A stretch of 64,000 nt of DNA from an uncultured Sutterella sp. (lineage in GTDB: Bacteria; Pseudomonadota; Gammaproteobacteria; Burkholderiales; Burkholderiaceae_F), in the NCBI GenBank assembly GCA_949282745.1, contig CASDQM010000047.1:62001-126000 (forward strand), read 5' to 3'. Position 1 is the first letter of the stretch, and every line of letters begins with the position of its first letter. Position numbers and translations under genes: made by a program. Positions 34,918 through 45,201 of this stretch are shown one piece after another. The notes below the pieces were generated by a model. It was given only the letters and a program-made list of their open reading frames with translations. It had not been told where the DNA came from and ran no database searches.

Positions 34918-36360
34918 ATGTTTTCTTCCGATCCTCTACGCGTACACCTGAGCCTCGTGAGTCACACCAACATCGGGAAGACCACGCTGGCCCGCACGCT
35001 TCTCTCACGCGACGTGGGAGAGGTCGCCGACCGTCCGCACGTCACCGAAACGACGGACGACTACGTGCTTGCGCGCGATCCGGCGGGCTGCGAGCTCGTC
35101 CTTTGGGACACGCCGGGCTTCGGCAATTCCGTGCGCCTCGCCGAGCGCCTTCGCGGCCGCTCGAATCCGATCGGATGGTTCTTGAGCGAAGTCTGGGACC
35201 GATTCACCGACAAGGCCTTCTTCCTCGATCAGCGCGTCGTGCGTCACATCCGCGACACTTCGAGCGTGGTGCTCTATCTCGTCAACGTGACGGAACGCCC
35301 CGACCGCGCGGGCTACATTCCCGCGGAAATGGAGATTCTCTCCTGGATCGGAAAGCCCGTCATCGTGCTTCTGAACCAGATGGGTGACCCGAGCCGCGCG
35401 AAGGAAAAGGAAGAGATCGAAGCCTGGCAAAAGGCGCTCGCACCCTATCCCTTCGTTCACAAGATTCTCCCGATGGACGCCTTCGCCCGTTGCTGGGTGC
35501 AGGAAGTGGCGCTCTTTGACGCGATCGGGGAGGCCCTCCCCGAATCGCTCACCGCCGCCTACGCTTCGCTTCGCGAAGTCTGGGTGCGGGGCCGCCGCGC
35601 CGTCTATGCGAGCTCCGTCGAAGCGATCGCGCATCACCTGACGCACCTTCTCACGATGACCGAGCTCGTCCCGACGCCTTCGCTCAAGGATCAGGCGATT
35701 TCGATGGCGCAGCGCTTCGGCTTTCTCAAGGACAAGACGGACGTCGTGAAAGACGCGCAGGCGTCCCTCTCGGCGGACGCCGCCGACAGCTTCTGCGCGC
35801 TCACCACGCGCCTTCTGTCGGTAAACGGTCTGCACGGCACGGGCGTGAACCGCGAGATCATCCGCCGCATGAAGAGCGACTGGCACCTCGCCGTCTACAC
35901 GGTCGACAAGAGTCAGGCGGCCGTGATCGGCGCCGCTTCGGGTGCGGCCTCGGGGGCCATCGCCGACACCGCCGCGGCGGGGCTCACCTTGGGCTTCGGG
36001 CTCCTCGTGGGCGCCGTCGTGGGAGCCCTCTCTGGTCTCGGCGCCGCCACCGTCTACAACGCTCGCCACCGCAAGGAAGGGATGGAACTCACCTGGAGCG
36101 ACAAGGCGCTCGAAGGCTTCGCGCTCGAAGCGCTTTTGCTCTACCTTGCGATCGCGCACTTCGGTCGAGGCCGCGGGGCCTGGAGGGCCGCGGAAAGCCC
36201 GCCCGAATGGAAGGATCAGCTCCAGGCGTTGCTTTCTGAAAACGACTTCGGGTTCGAGCACCTGCGCGACAATCCGACTTCGGCACAGCCGTCGCTTGTT
36301 CATCACGTCGACGGAATTCTTCGCAAAATCTTCGAGTCGCTCTACGGGCGAGGCGCCTGA
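34918..36360 (+). CDS. DUF3482 family GTPase
   Basis: 480 aa. The GTPase motifs are G1 SHTNIGKTTLARTL (residues 15-28), G3 WDTPGFGNS and a G4-like LLNQMGD in place of NKxD. A Gly/Ala-rich hydrophobic stretch (about residues 340-385) could form a membrane hairpin, as in other Era-like/DUF697-type GTPases. Paired with DUF2868 27 bp upstream. The role is unknown. Confidence 0.83.
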   Translation: MFSSDPLRVHLSLVSHTNIGKTTLARTLLSRDVGEVADRPHVTETTDDYVLARDPAGCELVLWDTPGFGNSVRLAERLRGRSNPIGWFLSEVWDRFTDKAFFLDQRVVRHIRDTSSVVLYLVNVTERPDRAGYIPAEMEILSWIGKPVIVLLNQMGDPSRAKEKEEIEAWQKALAPYPFVHKILPMDAFARCWVQEVALFDAIGEALPESLTAAYASLREVWVRGRRAVYASSVEAIAHHLTHLLTMTELVPTPSLKDQAISMAQRFGFLKDKTDVVKDAQASLSADAADSFCALTTRLLSVNGLHGTGVNREIIRRMKSDWHLAVYTVDKSQAAVIGAASGAASGAIADTAAAGLTLGFGLLVGAVVGALSGLGAATVYNARHRKEGMELTWSDKALEGFALEALLLYLAIAHFGRGRGAWRAAESPPEWKDQLQALLSENDFGFEHLRDNPTSAQPSLVHHVDGILRKIFESLYGRGA

Positions 36361-36416
36361 CGTCCGTCCTCTCTTTGGGTGCGGCCTTCGCGCCGCACCC
36401 CCACGCACGATTCCGT

Positions 36417-37415
36417 ATGTTTGAGAAAACCCTCCTCATCACGGGGGGCGCCGGCTTCATCGGCGCCAACTTCATCGACTACTTCACCGAACGGCATCCC
36501 CGCTATCGGCTCGTCAATCTCGACCTTCTCACCTATGCGGCCCGCAGGGAAGTCTTCGAGCGGCAGGGACGAATGGAAAACGTCGTCACCGTTCACGGCG
36601 ACATCCGCGACGCGGCGCTTCTGCACGATGTCCTTCGCAAGTTCGACGTCGAAGGGGTGCTTCACTTCGCGGCGGAGAGCCACGTCGACAATTCCATCCC
36701 CGATCCCCTTCGCTTCATTGAAACGAACGTGGTCGGCACGGCGACCCTTCTCAACGAGTGTCTTCTTTACTGGCGCGAGCGCGGCACCCTCGCAACCTCG
36801 CGCTTTCATCACGTCTCAACCGACGAGGTATACGGAAGCCTCGGTCCCGAGGGCTTCTTCACGGAAGAAACGCCCTACGCGCCGAGCAGTCCCTATTCGT
36901 CGAGCAAGGCTTCGTCCGATCTCCTTGTGAAGGCCTACGCCCGTACCTACGGGATGAACGTCACGATCTCGAACTGCTCGAACAACTACGGCCCCTGGCA
37001 GCACGACGAGAAGCTCATCCCCACGGTGATCCGCAAGTGTCTCGCGCACGAGGCGATTCCCGTCTACGGAACGGGCAGGAACGTGCGCGACTGGCTCTGG
37101 GTGGGCGACCATTGCCGCGCGATCGACCTCATCTTTCACGAGGGCCGCGCGGGCGAGCGCTACAACGTGGGCGGACACAACGAGAAGACGAACCTCGAAA
37201 TCGTCGGAGCGATCTGCGCGCTTCTCGACGAACTGCGCCCGTGGGCGGGGCATCGTTACGAGAAGCTCGTCACCTTCGTCGAAGACCGTCCGGGGCACGA
37301 CTTCCGCTACGCGATCGCGCCCGACAAGATTCAGAGGGAACTCGGCTGGCGCCCCCTCACGCCCTTTGCGGAGGGGCTTCGCCAAACGGTGCTCTGGTAT
37401 CTGAAGAGCGCCTGA
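36417..37415 (+). CDS. rfbB: dTDP-glucose 4,6-dehydratase
   Basis: 332 aa SDR-type enzyme: the TGGAGFIGANFI nucleotide site, HFAAESHVDNSI, the catalytic STDEVYG and YSSSKASSDLLVKAY, and SNNYGPWQHDEKLIP. It makes dTDP-4-keto-6-deoxyglucose for rhamnose or related deoxysugars. It starts at the ATG at 36417 (MFEKTLLITGG). rfbC is also in this window at 52 kb, not adjacent; rfbA and rfbD are not seen. A 9-bp GC-rich hairpin at 36377-36400 sits upstream of the start without a T run. Confidence 0.95.
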   Translation: MFEKTLLITGGAGFIGANFIDYFTERHPRYRLVNLDLLTYAARREVFERQGRMENVVTVHGDIRDAALLHDVLRKFDVEGVLHFAAESHVDNSIPDPLRFIETNVVGTATLLNECLLYWRERGTLATSRFHHVSTDEVYGSLGPEGFFTEETPYAPSSPYSSSKASSDLLVKAYARTYGMNVTISNCSNNYGPWQHDEKLIPTVIRKCLAHEAIPVYGTGRNVRDWLWVGDHCRAIDLIFHEGRAGERYNVGGHNEKTNLEIVGAICALLDELRPWAGHRYEKLVTFVEDRPGHDFRYAIAPDKIQRELGWRPLTPFAEGLRQTVLWYLKSA

Positions 37416-37434
37416 TTTTCTTTCCTCCGAACGC

Positions 37435-37476
37435 AACGAACCCCGCCTTTCCCAGGGAAAGAGCGGGGTTCGTTTT
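37435..37476. terminator. Bidirectional terminator between rfbB and secF
   Basis: A long hairpin: outer 12-bp stem AACGAACCCCGC/GCGGGGTTCGTT and inner 7-bp stem CTTTCCC/GGGAAAG, with T residues after it on the plus strand. It separates convergent rfbB and secF. Confidence 0.8.
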
Positions 37477-37496
37477 GTCGAAGAGACCGTCGGGCC

Positions 37497-38429
37497 TTAC
37501 GGCACCATTTCGTCGAGCTCTTCCTTCTTCACGACCTTCACGAGGTCCTCACGCTTGACGTTGAGGTAGAACGCGATGGCCGCCGCCACGAAGACGGAGG
37601 AATAGACGCCGAGCAGAATGCCGATCGTCAGCGCCAGAGCGAAGTAGTGCAGGGCCGGGCCCCCGAAGAAGAACATCGAGAGCGTCATGCACAGGGTCGA
37701 CGAGTGCGTGATCACCGTACGCGAGATCGTCGCCGTAATGGCCGAGTCGATGATTTCCATCGTGTCGGCCTTGCGCATCTTGCGGAAGTGTTCGCGGACG
37801 CGGTCGAAAATAATGACCGATTCGTTCACGGAGTACCCGAGCACCGCGAGCACGGCGGCGAGCACCGGAAGCGAAAATTCCCACTGCATCACCGAGAAGA
37901 TCCCCACCACGATCACGATGTCGTGGAGGTTGGCGATGATGGCCGCGATCGAGAACTTCCACTCGAATCGGAAGGCGAGATAGATCACGATCCCGAGCAC
38001 CACGAGCGCCAAGGCCGTGCCGCCGTCGCGGGCGAGTTCGTCGCCCACCTGCGGGCCCACGAATTCGGTGCGGCGAAGTTCCACGCCCGGGTTCTTCGCT
38101 TCGAGCACCTTCATGACGCTCGCGGCGATTTCGCCCGACGTGACGCCTTCCTTGTTCGGAACGCGGATCACCACGTCGCGGGCCGTGCCGAAGTTCTGCA
38201 CGAGCACTTCGTTGGAAATTTCCTTCAGGTCCGTTCGGATCTGTTCGGTGTTCGCGGCCTGCGGGAAGTTCACTTCCATCTGCGTGCCGCCCGTGAATTC
38301 GATCGAGAAGGCCAGACCGTGGGTGAAGATCCAGTAGACGGCGATCAGGAAGCTGACAAGCGAGATGCCGTTCAGAATGTGACGATACTTCAGAAACGGG
38401 ATCGTCTTATGAATGCGGAAAAACTCCAT
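37497..38429 (-). CDS. secF: Protein-export membrane protein SecF
   Basis: 310 aa with six transmembrane helices. SecF motifs: FSIEFTGGTQMEV, YLAFRFEWKFSIAAI, LGYSVNESVIIFDRVREHFRK and TISRTVITHSSTL. With SecD and YajC it uses proton motive force to help SecYEG translocation. It follows secD by 11 bp. Confidence 0.96.
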   Translation of the reverse strand: MEFFRIHKTIPFLKYRHILNGISLVSFLIAVYWIFTHGLAFSIEFTGGTQMEVNFPQAANTEQIRTDLKEISNEVLVQNFGTARDVVIRVPNKEGVTSGEIAASVMKVLEAKNPGVELRRTEFVGPQVGDELARDGGTALALVVLGIVIYLAFRFEWKFSIAAIIANLHDIVIVVGIFSVMQWEFSLPVLAAVLAVLGYSVNESVIIFDRVREHFRKMRKADTMEIIDSAITATISRTVITHSSTLCMTLSMFFFGGPALHYFALALTIGILLGVYSSVFVAAAIAFYLNVKREDLVKVVKKEELDEMVP

Positions 38430-38440
38430 TCTTCAGCTCC

Positions 38441-40327
38441 TCACTTCGCTTCTTTGTTGGGACGCCAGATCTGGCCCACGTGCAGACGCGCGAGCTTCTT
38501 CTGACGGCCGTAGATGAGGTTGATCATCGCGCGCGAGACGACGACCGAGGTAAAGATCGAGGTCAGAATGCCGAGGCAGTGCACGACGGCGAAGCCGCGC
38601 ACCGGACCCGAACCGAAGATGAGAAGCGCGATACCGGCGATCAAGCTCGTGATGTTCGAGTCCAAAATCGTCGCGAAGGCGCGTTCGTAACCTTCGGAAA
38701 TGGCCACCTGCGGGGTTCGACCTTCGCGCAGTTCTTCACGCACGCGTTCGTTGATGAGCACGTTCGAGTCGACGGCCATGCCGAGCGTGAGCGCGATGGC
38801 CGCGATGCCCGGAAGCGTCAGCGTCGCCTGCAGCATCGAAAGGAGAGCGACGAGCATCATCACGTTGCAGAGAAGCGACACGGCCGAAACGATCCCGAAG
38901 ACCTGGTAGTAGAGCGCCATGAAGATCGCGATGATGATGAAGCCGTAGAGGGTCGAACGGAAGCCCGCCTCAATGTTGGCCTCGCCGAGACTCGGCCCGA
39001 TCAGGCGTTCTTCGACGATTTCCATCGGAGCCGCCAGGGAGCCGGCACGAAGCACGAGGGCCGTGTCGGTGGCTTCGACGGTCGTCATCTGTCCGGAGAT
39101 CTGCACGCGGCCGCCGCCGATTTCCTGACGGATCACCGGCGCCGTCACGACTTCACCCTTGCCCTTTTCAAAGAGGATGATGGCCATGCGCTTGCCGACG
39201 TTTTCACGCGTGACGTCCTGGAAGATGCGCGCGCCCCGGTTGTCGAGCTCGAGGTTGACGGTCGGTTCCTGCGTCTGACCGTCAAAGCCCGGCTGAGCGT
39301 CGTTGAGGTTTTCACCCGTCAGAATGACGCGGCGCTTCACGAGGATCGGGCGGCCGTCGCGTTCCTTGAAGAGTTCGTCGCCAAAGGGAACGTTCCCCTG
39401 GGCGAGCTGCGCGAGCGCTTCGGGACTGTCGTCGACGAGACGCACTTCGAGGGTCGCAGTACGGCCGAGAATGTCCTTGGCCTTGGCCGTATCCTGAACG
39501 CCCGGCAGCTGCACGACGATGCGGTCGGCGCCCTGCTGGGCGATCACGGGTTCGGCAACGCCGAGTTCGTTGATTCGGTTGTGCAGCGTCGAGATGTTCT
39601 GCTTGAGGGCGTATTCCTGAATGTTCTGGAGCGCCTTCTGCGTAAGCGACGCGCGGATCACGTAGGGCTTCGTCGAGGTTTCGGGAAGCGTGAGCGTCAG
39701 ATCGGGCTGCGTGTTGCGAAGAAGGTCGTTCGCGCGGGCGCGTTCTTCTTCACTCGCGAAGTTGATCGTGATGTCGTTGCCGCTCCTCGAAATCCCCGTG
39801 TGACGGATGCGCTTGTCGCGAAGCTGCGTGCGAAGGTCGGTCGCGATCGCTTCGCCGCGCTTTTCAATCGCCGCGTGCATGTCGACCTGCAGGAGGAAGT
39901 GCACGCCGCCGCGCAAGTCCAGACCCAGATACATCGGGAGGGCGTTGATCGAAAGGAGCCACTCCGGCGTATTCGGAACGAGGTTGAGCGCCACGATGTA
40001 GGAGGGATCCGAAGGATTCGGATTGAGCGCCTTTTCAATCACTTCGCGCGCCTGCAGCTGCTTTTCGGCTTCCGTCGGCTCGAAGCGCACGCGGATGGAA
40101 TTCTGCTGAGCGCCCTGCTCGTAGAAGACGCCGTTGGGCTGGATCTTCGCCTCGGCGAGGAGCGTTTCGACGCGCTTGAGCGTGTCTTCCGTCACCTTGA
40201 CCGTGGCCTTGCCCGAGGAAACCTGCACCGCAGGCGACTCTCCGTAGAAGTTCGGCAGCGTGTAGACGAGGCCGATGAGGAGAGCGACGACGATGACCAG
40301 GTATTTCCAAAGAGGATATCGGTTCAT
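38441..40327 (-). CDS. secD: Protein-export membrane protein SecD
   Basis: 628 aa from the ATG at 40327 (MNRYPLWKYLVIVV), which has GGAGACAAGC upstream and matches E. coli SecD; an upstream in-frame start at 40342 is less likely. It has one N-terminal helix, a large periplasmic region with LGLDLRGGVHFLLQVDM, then five helices with TLGMAVDSNVLINERVREEL. Confidence 0.96.
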   Translation of the reverse strand: MNRYPLWKYLVIVVALLIGLVYTLPNFYGESPAVQVSSGKATVKVTEDTLKRVETLLAEAKIQPNGVFYEQGAQQNSIRVRFEPTEAEKQLQAREVIEKALNPNPSDPSYIVALNLVPNTPEWLLSINALPMYLGLDLRGGVHFLLQVDMHAAIEKRGEAIATDLRTQLRDKRIRHTGISRSGNDITINFASEEERARANDLLRNTQPDLTLTLPETSTKPYVIRASLTQKALQNIQEYALKQNISTLHNRINELGVAEPVIAQQGADRIVVQLPGVQDTAKAKDILGRTATLEVRLVDDSPEALAQLAQGNVPFGDELFKERDGRPILVKRRVILTGENLNDAQPGFDGQTQEPTVNLELDNRGARIFQDVTRENVGKRMAIILFEKGKGEVVTAPVIRQEIGGGRVQISGQMTTVEATDTALVLRAGSLAAPMEIVEERLIGPSLGEANIEAGFRSTLYGFIIIAIFMALYYQVFGIVSAVSLLCNVMMLVALLSMLQATLTLPGIAAIALTLGMAVDSNVLINERVREELREGRTPQVAISEGYERAFATILDSNITSLIAGIALLIFGSGPVRGFAVVHCLGILTSIFTSVVVSRAMINLIYGRQKKLARLHVGQIWRPNKEAK

Positions 40328-40476
40328 GCTTGTCTCCGTCACGCGAAGCGATGTGCGCCCCGGACGTGACCTAACGGGTAAAAATCGAACGCGAAGTCCG
40401 ACCGTTTGAATCGCCGAAAGGCGCCGAAGGCCGATTTGCGGCCTTCAACGCCTTTCTCGAATCGCTTTCGCGGGGC

Positions 40477-40818
40477 TTAGAACTTGAGCGTGCCCTTCGG
40501 AAGGACCGACTGCACCGCGGCGCGCTGCATGCGAACGCTCACGGACTTGCCTTCGACCGTCGCGATCGTCAGCGTTACGGTCTGTTCCTGGACGGCTTCG
40601 ATGCGGCCGGCGAGACCGCCGATCGTCATGACTTCGTCACCCTTCGTGAGCGCTTCGCACATCTGCATGTGTTCCTTCTGACGCTTCTGCTGCGGACGAA
40701 TCAGGAAGAACCAGAAGAGCGCGAAGATGAGAAGAAGGGGAACGACCTGAACCAGGAAACCTTCCATACCGCCCGGAGCGGCGGCTTCGGCCGCGTAGGC
40801 GTTGTCAATAAACCACAT
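40477..40818 (-). CDS. yajC: Sec translocon accessory protein YajC
   Basis: 113 aa from the ATG at 40818 behind GGAGTTCTCCC. A single helix (LVQVVPLLLIFALFWFFLI) leads to RPQQKRQKEH and the YajC soluble domain (GDEVMTIGGLAGRI). It lies between tgt and secD, the standard order. A 149-bp spacer to secD contains an imperfect hairpin and no gene. Confidence 0.95.
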   Translation of the reverse strand: MWFIDNAYAAEAAAPGGMEGFLVQVVPLLLIFALFWFFLIRPQQKRQKEHMQMCEALTKGDEVMTIGGLAGRIEAVQEQTVTLTIATVEGKSVSVRMQRAAVQSVLPKGTLKF

Positions 40819-40892
40819 GGGAGAACTCCACTTGTAAAAAACCAATGTTTCCTCCGCCCCCTCGCGGGGGCGGGAAGAGAGACGTGCGCATC

Positions 40893-40920
40893 ATTATACG
40901 AGCGAACGTCTTCACGCAAA
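40893..40920 (-). promoter_or_regulatory. Putative promoter for yajC-secD-secF
   Basis: Minus strand: -10 TATAAT (40898-40893) with TTTGCG at 40920-40915 as a weak -35, 16-bp spacing. It is between the tgt stop and yajC, so yajC-secDF may be transcribed apart from queA-tgt. A GC hairpin (40855-40872) lies in the leader. Confidence 0.5.
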
Positions 40921-40936
40921 CTTAAAACGAAGCTCG

Positions 40937-42097
<1,161 letters not shown>

Positions 42098-43144
42098 TTA
42101 GTCGATGTTTTTGGCGGCCTCGGGGTCGCGCTCGAGGAAGCAGGCGTCGCCGTAGCTGAAGAAGCGGTAGCGGCTTTCCACGGCGTGACGGTAGGCTTCG
42201 AGGATGCGCTTGCGGCCCACCAGGGCCGAGACGAGCATGAGAAGCGTCGACTTCGGAAGATGGAAGTTCGTGACGAGCGCGTCGACGATCTTGAATTCGT
42301 AGCCCGGCGTAATGAAGAGCGCCGTATCGCGTGCTCCGGCCACAACGTGGCCCGGACGGTCCGCGGCGCTTTCGAGCGTGCGAAGCGACGTCGTGCCGAC
42401 CGCGACCACGCGGCGGCCTTCGGCCTTCGCGCGGTTGATCGCTTCGGCCACGTCTTCGGGCATGCGGTACCACTCGGAGTGCATGTGGTGTTCAGAGAGC
42501 TTTTCGACGCGCACGGGCTGGAAGGTACCAGCACCTACGTGCAGCGTCACGTAGGCGATTTCGACGCCCTTGGCCTTCAAGCGCGTAAGGAGCTCTTCCG
42601 TGAAGTGAAGCCCCGCCGTCGGGGCCGCCACGGCGCCCGGATACTGGGCGTACACCGTCTGATAGCGGGTTTCGTCGTTCTTGCTGTCTTCGTGCTCGAT
42701 GTAGGGCGGAAGCGGCACGTGGCCCTCTTCGTCGAGGACGTCGAGGACGGGACGCTCAAAGGCGAGTTCGAAGAACTGTCCTTCACGCCCCATGACCGTC
42801 ACGACGGCGTTGCCGAAAAAGAGCTTGGTGCCGGGCTTCGGGGACTTGCTCGCGCGAAGCATCGAGATCGCGTGCGTTTCGTCGGTGACGCGTTCGATCA
42901 AGGCTTCGACGGCGCCGCCCGTTTCCTTCTTGCCCAAAAGACGCGCCTTGATGACGCGCGTGTTGTTGGCGATGAGAAGGTCGCCCGGGCGCAGGTATTT
43001 TTCGATGTCGGTGAAGGTGCCGTCCTCCATCACGTCGCGGGTGACGTGGAGAAGACGCGAAGCCGTCCGGTTTTCCAGAGGATATTGAGCGATGAGCTCC
43101 TGCGGGAGCTCGAAATCAAAGTCGGATAGGTATTGTTCTCGCAT
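42098..43144 (-). CDS. queA: S-adenosylmethionine:tRNA ribosyltransferase-isomerase
   Basis: 348 aa from the ATG at 43144 ([20 protein letters not shown]). It makes epoxyqueuosine in tRNA by transferring the ribosyl part of SAM. Motifs: [26 protein letters not shown] and [14 protein letters not shown]. First gene of queA-tgt; a TACAAT -10-like box lies 35 bp upstream (43179-43184). Confidence 0.96.
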   Translation of the reverse strand: MREQYLSDFDFELPQELIAQYPLENRTASRLLHVTRDVMEDGTFTDIEKYLRPGDLLIANNTRVIKARLLGKKETGGAVEALIERVTDETHAISMLRASKSPKPGTKLFFGNAVVTVMGREGQFFELAFERPVLDVLDEEGHVPLPPYIEHEDSKNDETRYQTVYAQYPGAVAAPTAGLHFTEELLTRLKAKGVEIAYVTLHVGAGTFQPVRVEKLSEHHMHSEWYRMPEDVAEAINRAKAEGRRVVAVGTTSLRTLESAADRPGHVVAGARDTALFITPGYEFKIVDALVTNFHLPKSTLLMLVSALVGRKRILEAYRHAVESRYRFFSYGDACFLERDPEAAKNID

Positions 43145-43205
43145 GGCTTGACCGGCCAGGATGAAAAGAAAAGGACGTATTGTACTCAATCCGTACGGAG
43201 GGCTC

Positions 43206-44570
43206 TCAGGATTCGCCCGACAATTGCACGGGCCCGAGCAAAACCGAACCCGAGCGCCGCGCCCCGTTGTCGTAGACGTCCGCGCCCACCGCCTCGACGC
43301 TGCGGAACATGTCGAGAAGGTTCCCCGCCAAGGTCATCCCGCCCACGGGATGCACGATCACGCCGCGCTCGACCCAGAAGCCCGAAACGCCGCGGGAATA
43401 GTCCCCCGTCACGGGATTCAAACCGCGTCCGATCGTGTCCGTCACGTAAAGCCCCGTGCCGAGGCGCTCGAGCATCGCCTTTTCCGTCATGTCGGGGCTC
43501 GTCTCGGTACTGGTGAGAATCAGGTTGTAGGCACCGCCCGCGTTCCCGGTCGTGCGGCAGCCAAGTTTCCTCGCGGTGTAGCTCGAAAGGAATTTGCCCC
43601 GAAGCACGCCTTCTTCGACGATCGCGCGACGCTGTCCCGCGCAGCCTTCGTCGTCGAAGACGCCCGAGCCGATCGCGCCCGGAATGTAGGGATCTTCGAG
43701 CACCGACACGTGGGCGGGGAAAATCGTCGTTCCCTCCCGTCCGAGGAGACAAGAGGTTTTGCGGTAGAGCGCCCGTCCCGAAAGGAGGTCTTCGAGCATG
43801 TCCAGGAATTCGGTCGCGACGTAAGGTGCAAAGAGCACCCGGACCGATCCGCCCGGAATGGCCTTGCGGCCGAGCTTCGCCGCGGCCCGTTCGGCCGCGC
43901 GCTGTCCCAGCGTCTCGGGGTCGGGGAGTTCCAGAGCGCTTCGGCCCTGTCCCCACCAGGCGTCCTGTTCGAAGTCATCGCCCTTGGCCGCCACCGCCAC
44001 GCAGTCGACGTCGTGACGGGAATAGTCGTAACCCGCCGAAAAGCCGAGCGAATTGACGAGCGTGAAGCGCCCCGACGAAGTCGTGAAGACCGCGCCGTCC
44101 GTGTTCTCGACGGCCGGGTCGACCTTCAGGGCCGCCTCTTCGGCCTTCGCGAGATACGCGATCGCGTCCTCAGGCGTTCCTTCATAGGGGTGAGAGAGCG
44201 AGAGATCGCGAAAAACCGTCTGCAGGTCGCGCTCGTCGGGAAGTCCCGTCGCCTCGTCCTCTTCCGCGACGCTCGCGATCGCGACCGCCGCGCGCACCGC
44301 GCGCTCGACCGAGCGCTCGGAGAAGTCGGACGTGGTGGCGCTTCCCCGGCGCTTACCCCTCCAGGCGGCGATCGAGAGCACCTTTTCCGACGTGTATTCT
44401 AGGGCTTCGACCTCTCCCATTCGATAGGTCACGCTGAAGCCCCGGTCGGCGCTCACTTCGGCCGCGCACTCGTCGGCTCCGAGCGTCAGAGCACGCTCGA
44501 GCGCGGCCTTCGCCACGGCTTCGGTTTCGTTCGTTTTCGGGCTCTTCGCCTCTTCGCGTTCCATGCGCAT
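43206..44570 (-). CDS. pmbA: Metalloprotease subunit PmbA/TldE
   Basis: 454 aa. The TldD/TldE family shows in [24 protein letters not shown] and the [22 protein letters not shown] ending. TldD-TldE is a heterodimeric protease that processes unstructured peptides; TldE lacks the zinc site. tldD is not in the window. It is divergent from yjgA, with its own promoter, as in other proteobacteria. Confidence 0.94.
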   Translation of the reverse strand: MRMEREEAKSPKTNETEAVAKAALERALTLGADECAAEVSADRGFSVTYRMGEVEALEYTSEKVLSIAAWRGKRRGSATTSDFSERSVERAVRAAVAIASVAEEDEATGLPDERDLQTVFRDLSLSHPYEGTPEDAIAYLAKAEEAALKVDPAVENTDGAVFTTSSGRFTLVNSLGFSAGYDYSRHDVDCVAVAAKGDDFEQDAWWGQGRSALELPDPETLGQRAAERAAAKLGRKAIPGGSVRVLFAPYVATEFLDMLEDLLSGRALYRKTSCLLGREGTTIFPAHVSVLEDPYIPGAIGSGVFDDEGCAGQRRAIVEEGVLRGKFLSSYTARKLGCRTTGNAGGAYNLILTSTETSPDMTEKAMLERLGTGLYVTDTIGRGLNPVTGDYSRGVSGFWVERGVIVHPVGGMTLAGNLLDMFRSVEAVGADVYDNGARRSGSVLLGPVQLSGES

Positions 44571-44591
44571 CTCCCGCGACTGAAAGCCGTT

Positions 44592-44619
44592 ATCATACGG
44601 TTTTCTTTTAGGATTTCAA
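44592..44619 (-). promoter_or_regulatory. Promoter for pmbA
   Basis: Minus strand: -35 TTGAAA (44619-44614), a 16-bp spacer, and -10 TATGAT (44597-44592), 22 bp before the pmbA ATG. It lies in the 53-bp gap to divergent yjgA. Confidence 0.55.
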
Positions 44620-44623
44620 GGTT

Positions 44624-45181
44624 ATGCGTCAGGACTTCATTGAGGACGACGAAGAGATCGAGCGCGGTCCCTCCAAATCGCAGCTCAAGCGCGAACAGCT
44701 CGAATTGCAGGAGCTCGGACGCGAAATGACGAAGTTGGGCGACGACCAACTCAAGCGCATTCACCTCCCCGAAGACGTGCTCGCGGAAATTCTCGAATTC
44801 CGCCGCATGCGCTCGTTTGGCGCACAGCGCCGTCAGCTGCAGCTGATCGGCAAGAAGATGCGCAACATGGATCCCAAGGCCGTGCGCGAAGCGATCGACC
44901 GCGCCACGGGCGAATCCCGCGCCGCCGTCGCGCTTTTGCACCGCTGCGAAATGCTGCGCGACAAAATGATCGAAGGAGACGACGCCGTGAAGAAGTTCAT
45001 CGACGAACACCCCGAAGTGGACATTCAGGCGCTTCGCACGCTCGTTCGCGGCGCCCGCAAGGAGCGAGAACTCCAGAAGCCCCCGAAGAACGCGCGCGAA
45101 CTCTACCGCTTCCTCCACGCGACGCTCGAAGAACCGCTCGAACTCTTCCGCGAAGAGGAAGAGGACGAAGAAAACGCCTGA
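44624..45181 (+). CDS. yjgA: Ribosome biogenesis factor DarP (YjgA/DUF615)
   Basis: 185 aa: KSQLKREQLELQELGREM, RRQLQLIGKKMRNMD and the C-terminal QPPKNARELYRFL-type motif are diagnostic of the DUF615 family, a 50S assembly factor. The ends are acidic. The next gene starts 20 bp after its stop. Confidence 0.93.
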   Translation: MRQDFIEDDEEIERGPSKSQLKREQLELQELGREMTKLGDDQLKRIHLPEDVLAEILEFRRMRSFGAQRRQLQLIGKKMRNMDPKAVREAIDRATGESRAAVALLHRCEMLRDKMIEGDDAVKKFIDEHPEVDIQALRTLVRGARKERELQKPPKNARELYRFLHATLEEPLELFREEEEDEENA

Positions 45182-45201
45182 TCACAGACAAGGACATCGG
45201 C

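Noticed and set aside
36377-36400. Hairpin (9-bp GC stem) before rfbB as a terminator
   Set aside because: No T run follows on either strand; it may be an mRNA leader structure only.
38480-40369. Long plus-strand open frame of 629 codons opposite secD
   Set aside because: It is rich in Arg/His/Asp, has no family resemblance and lies fully antisense to a clear secD.
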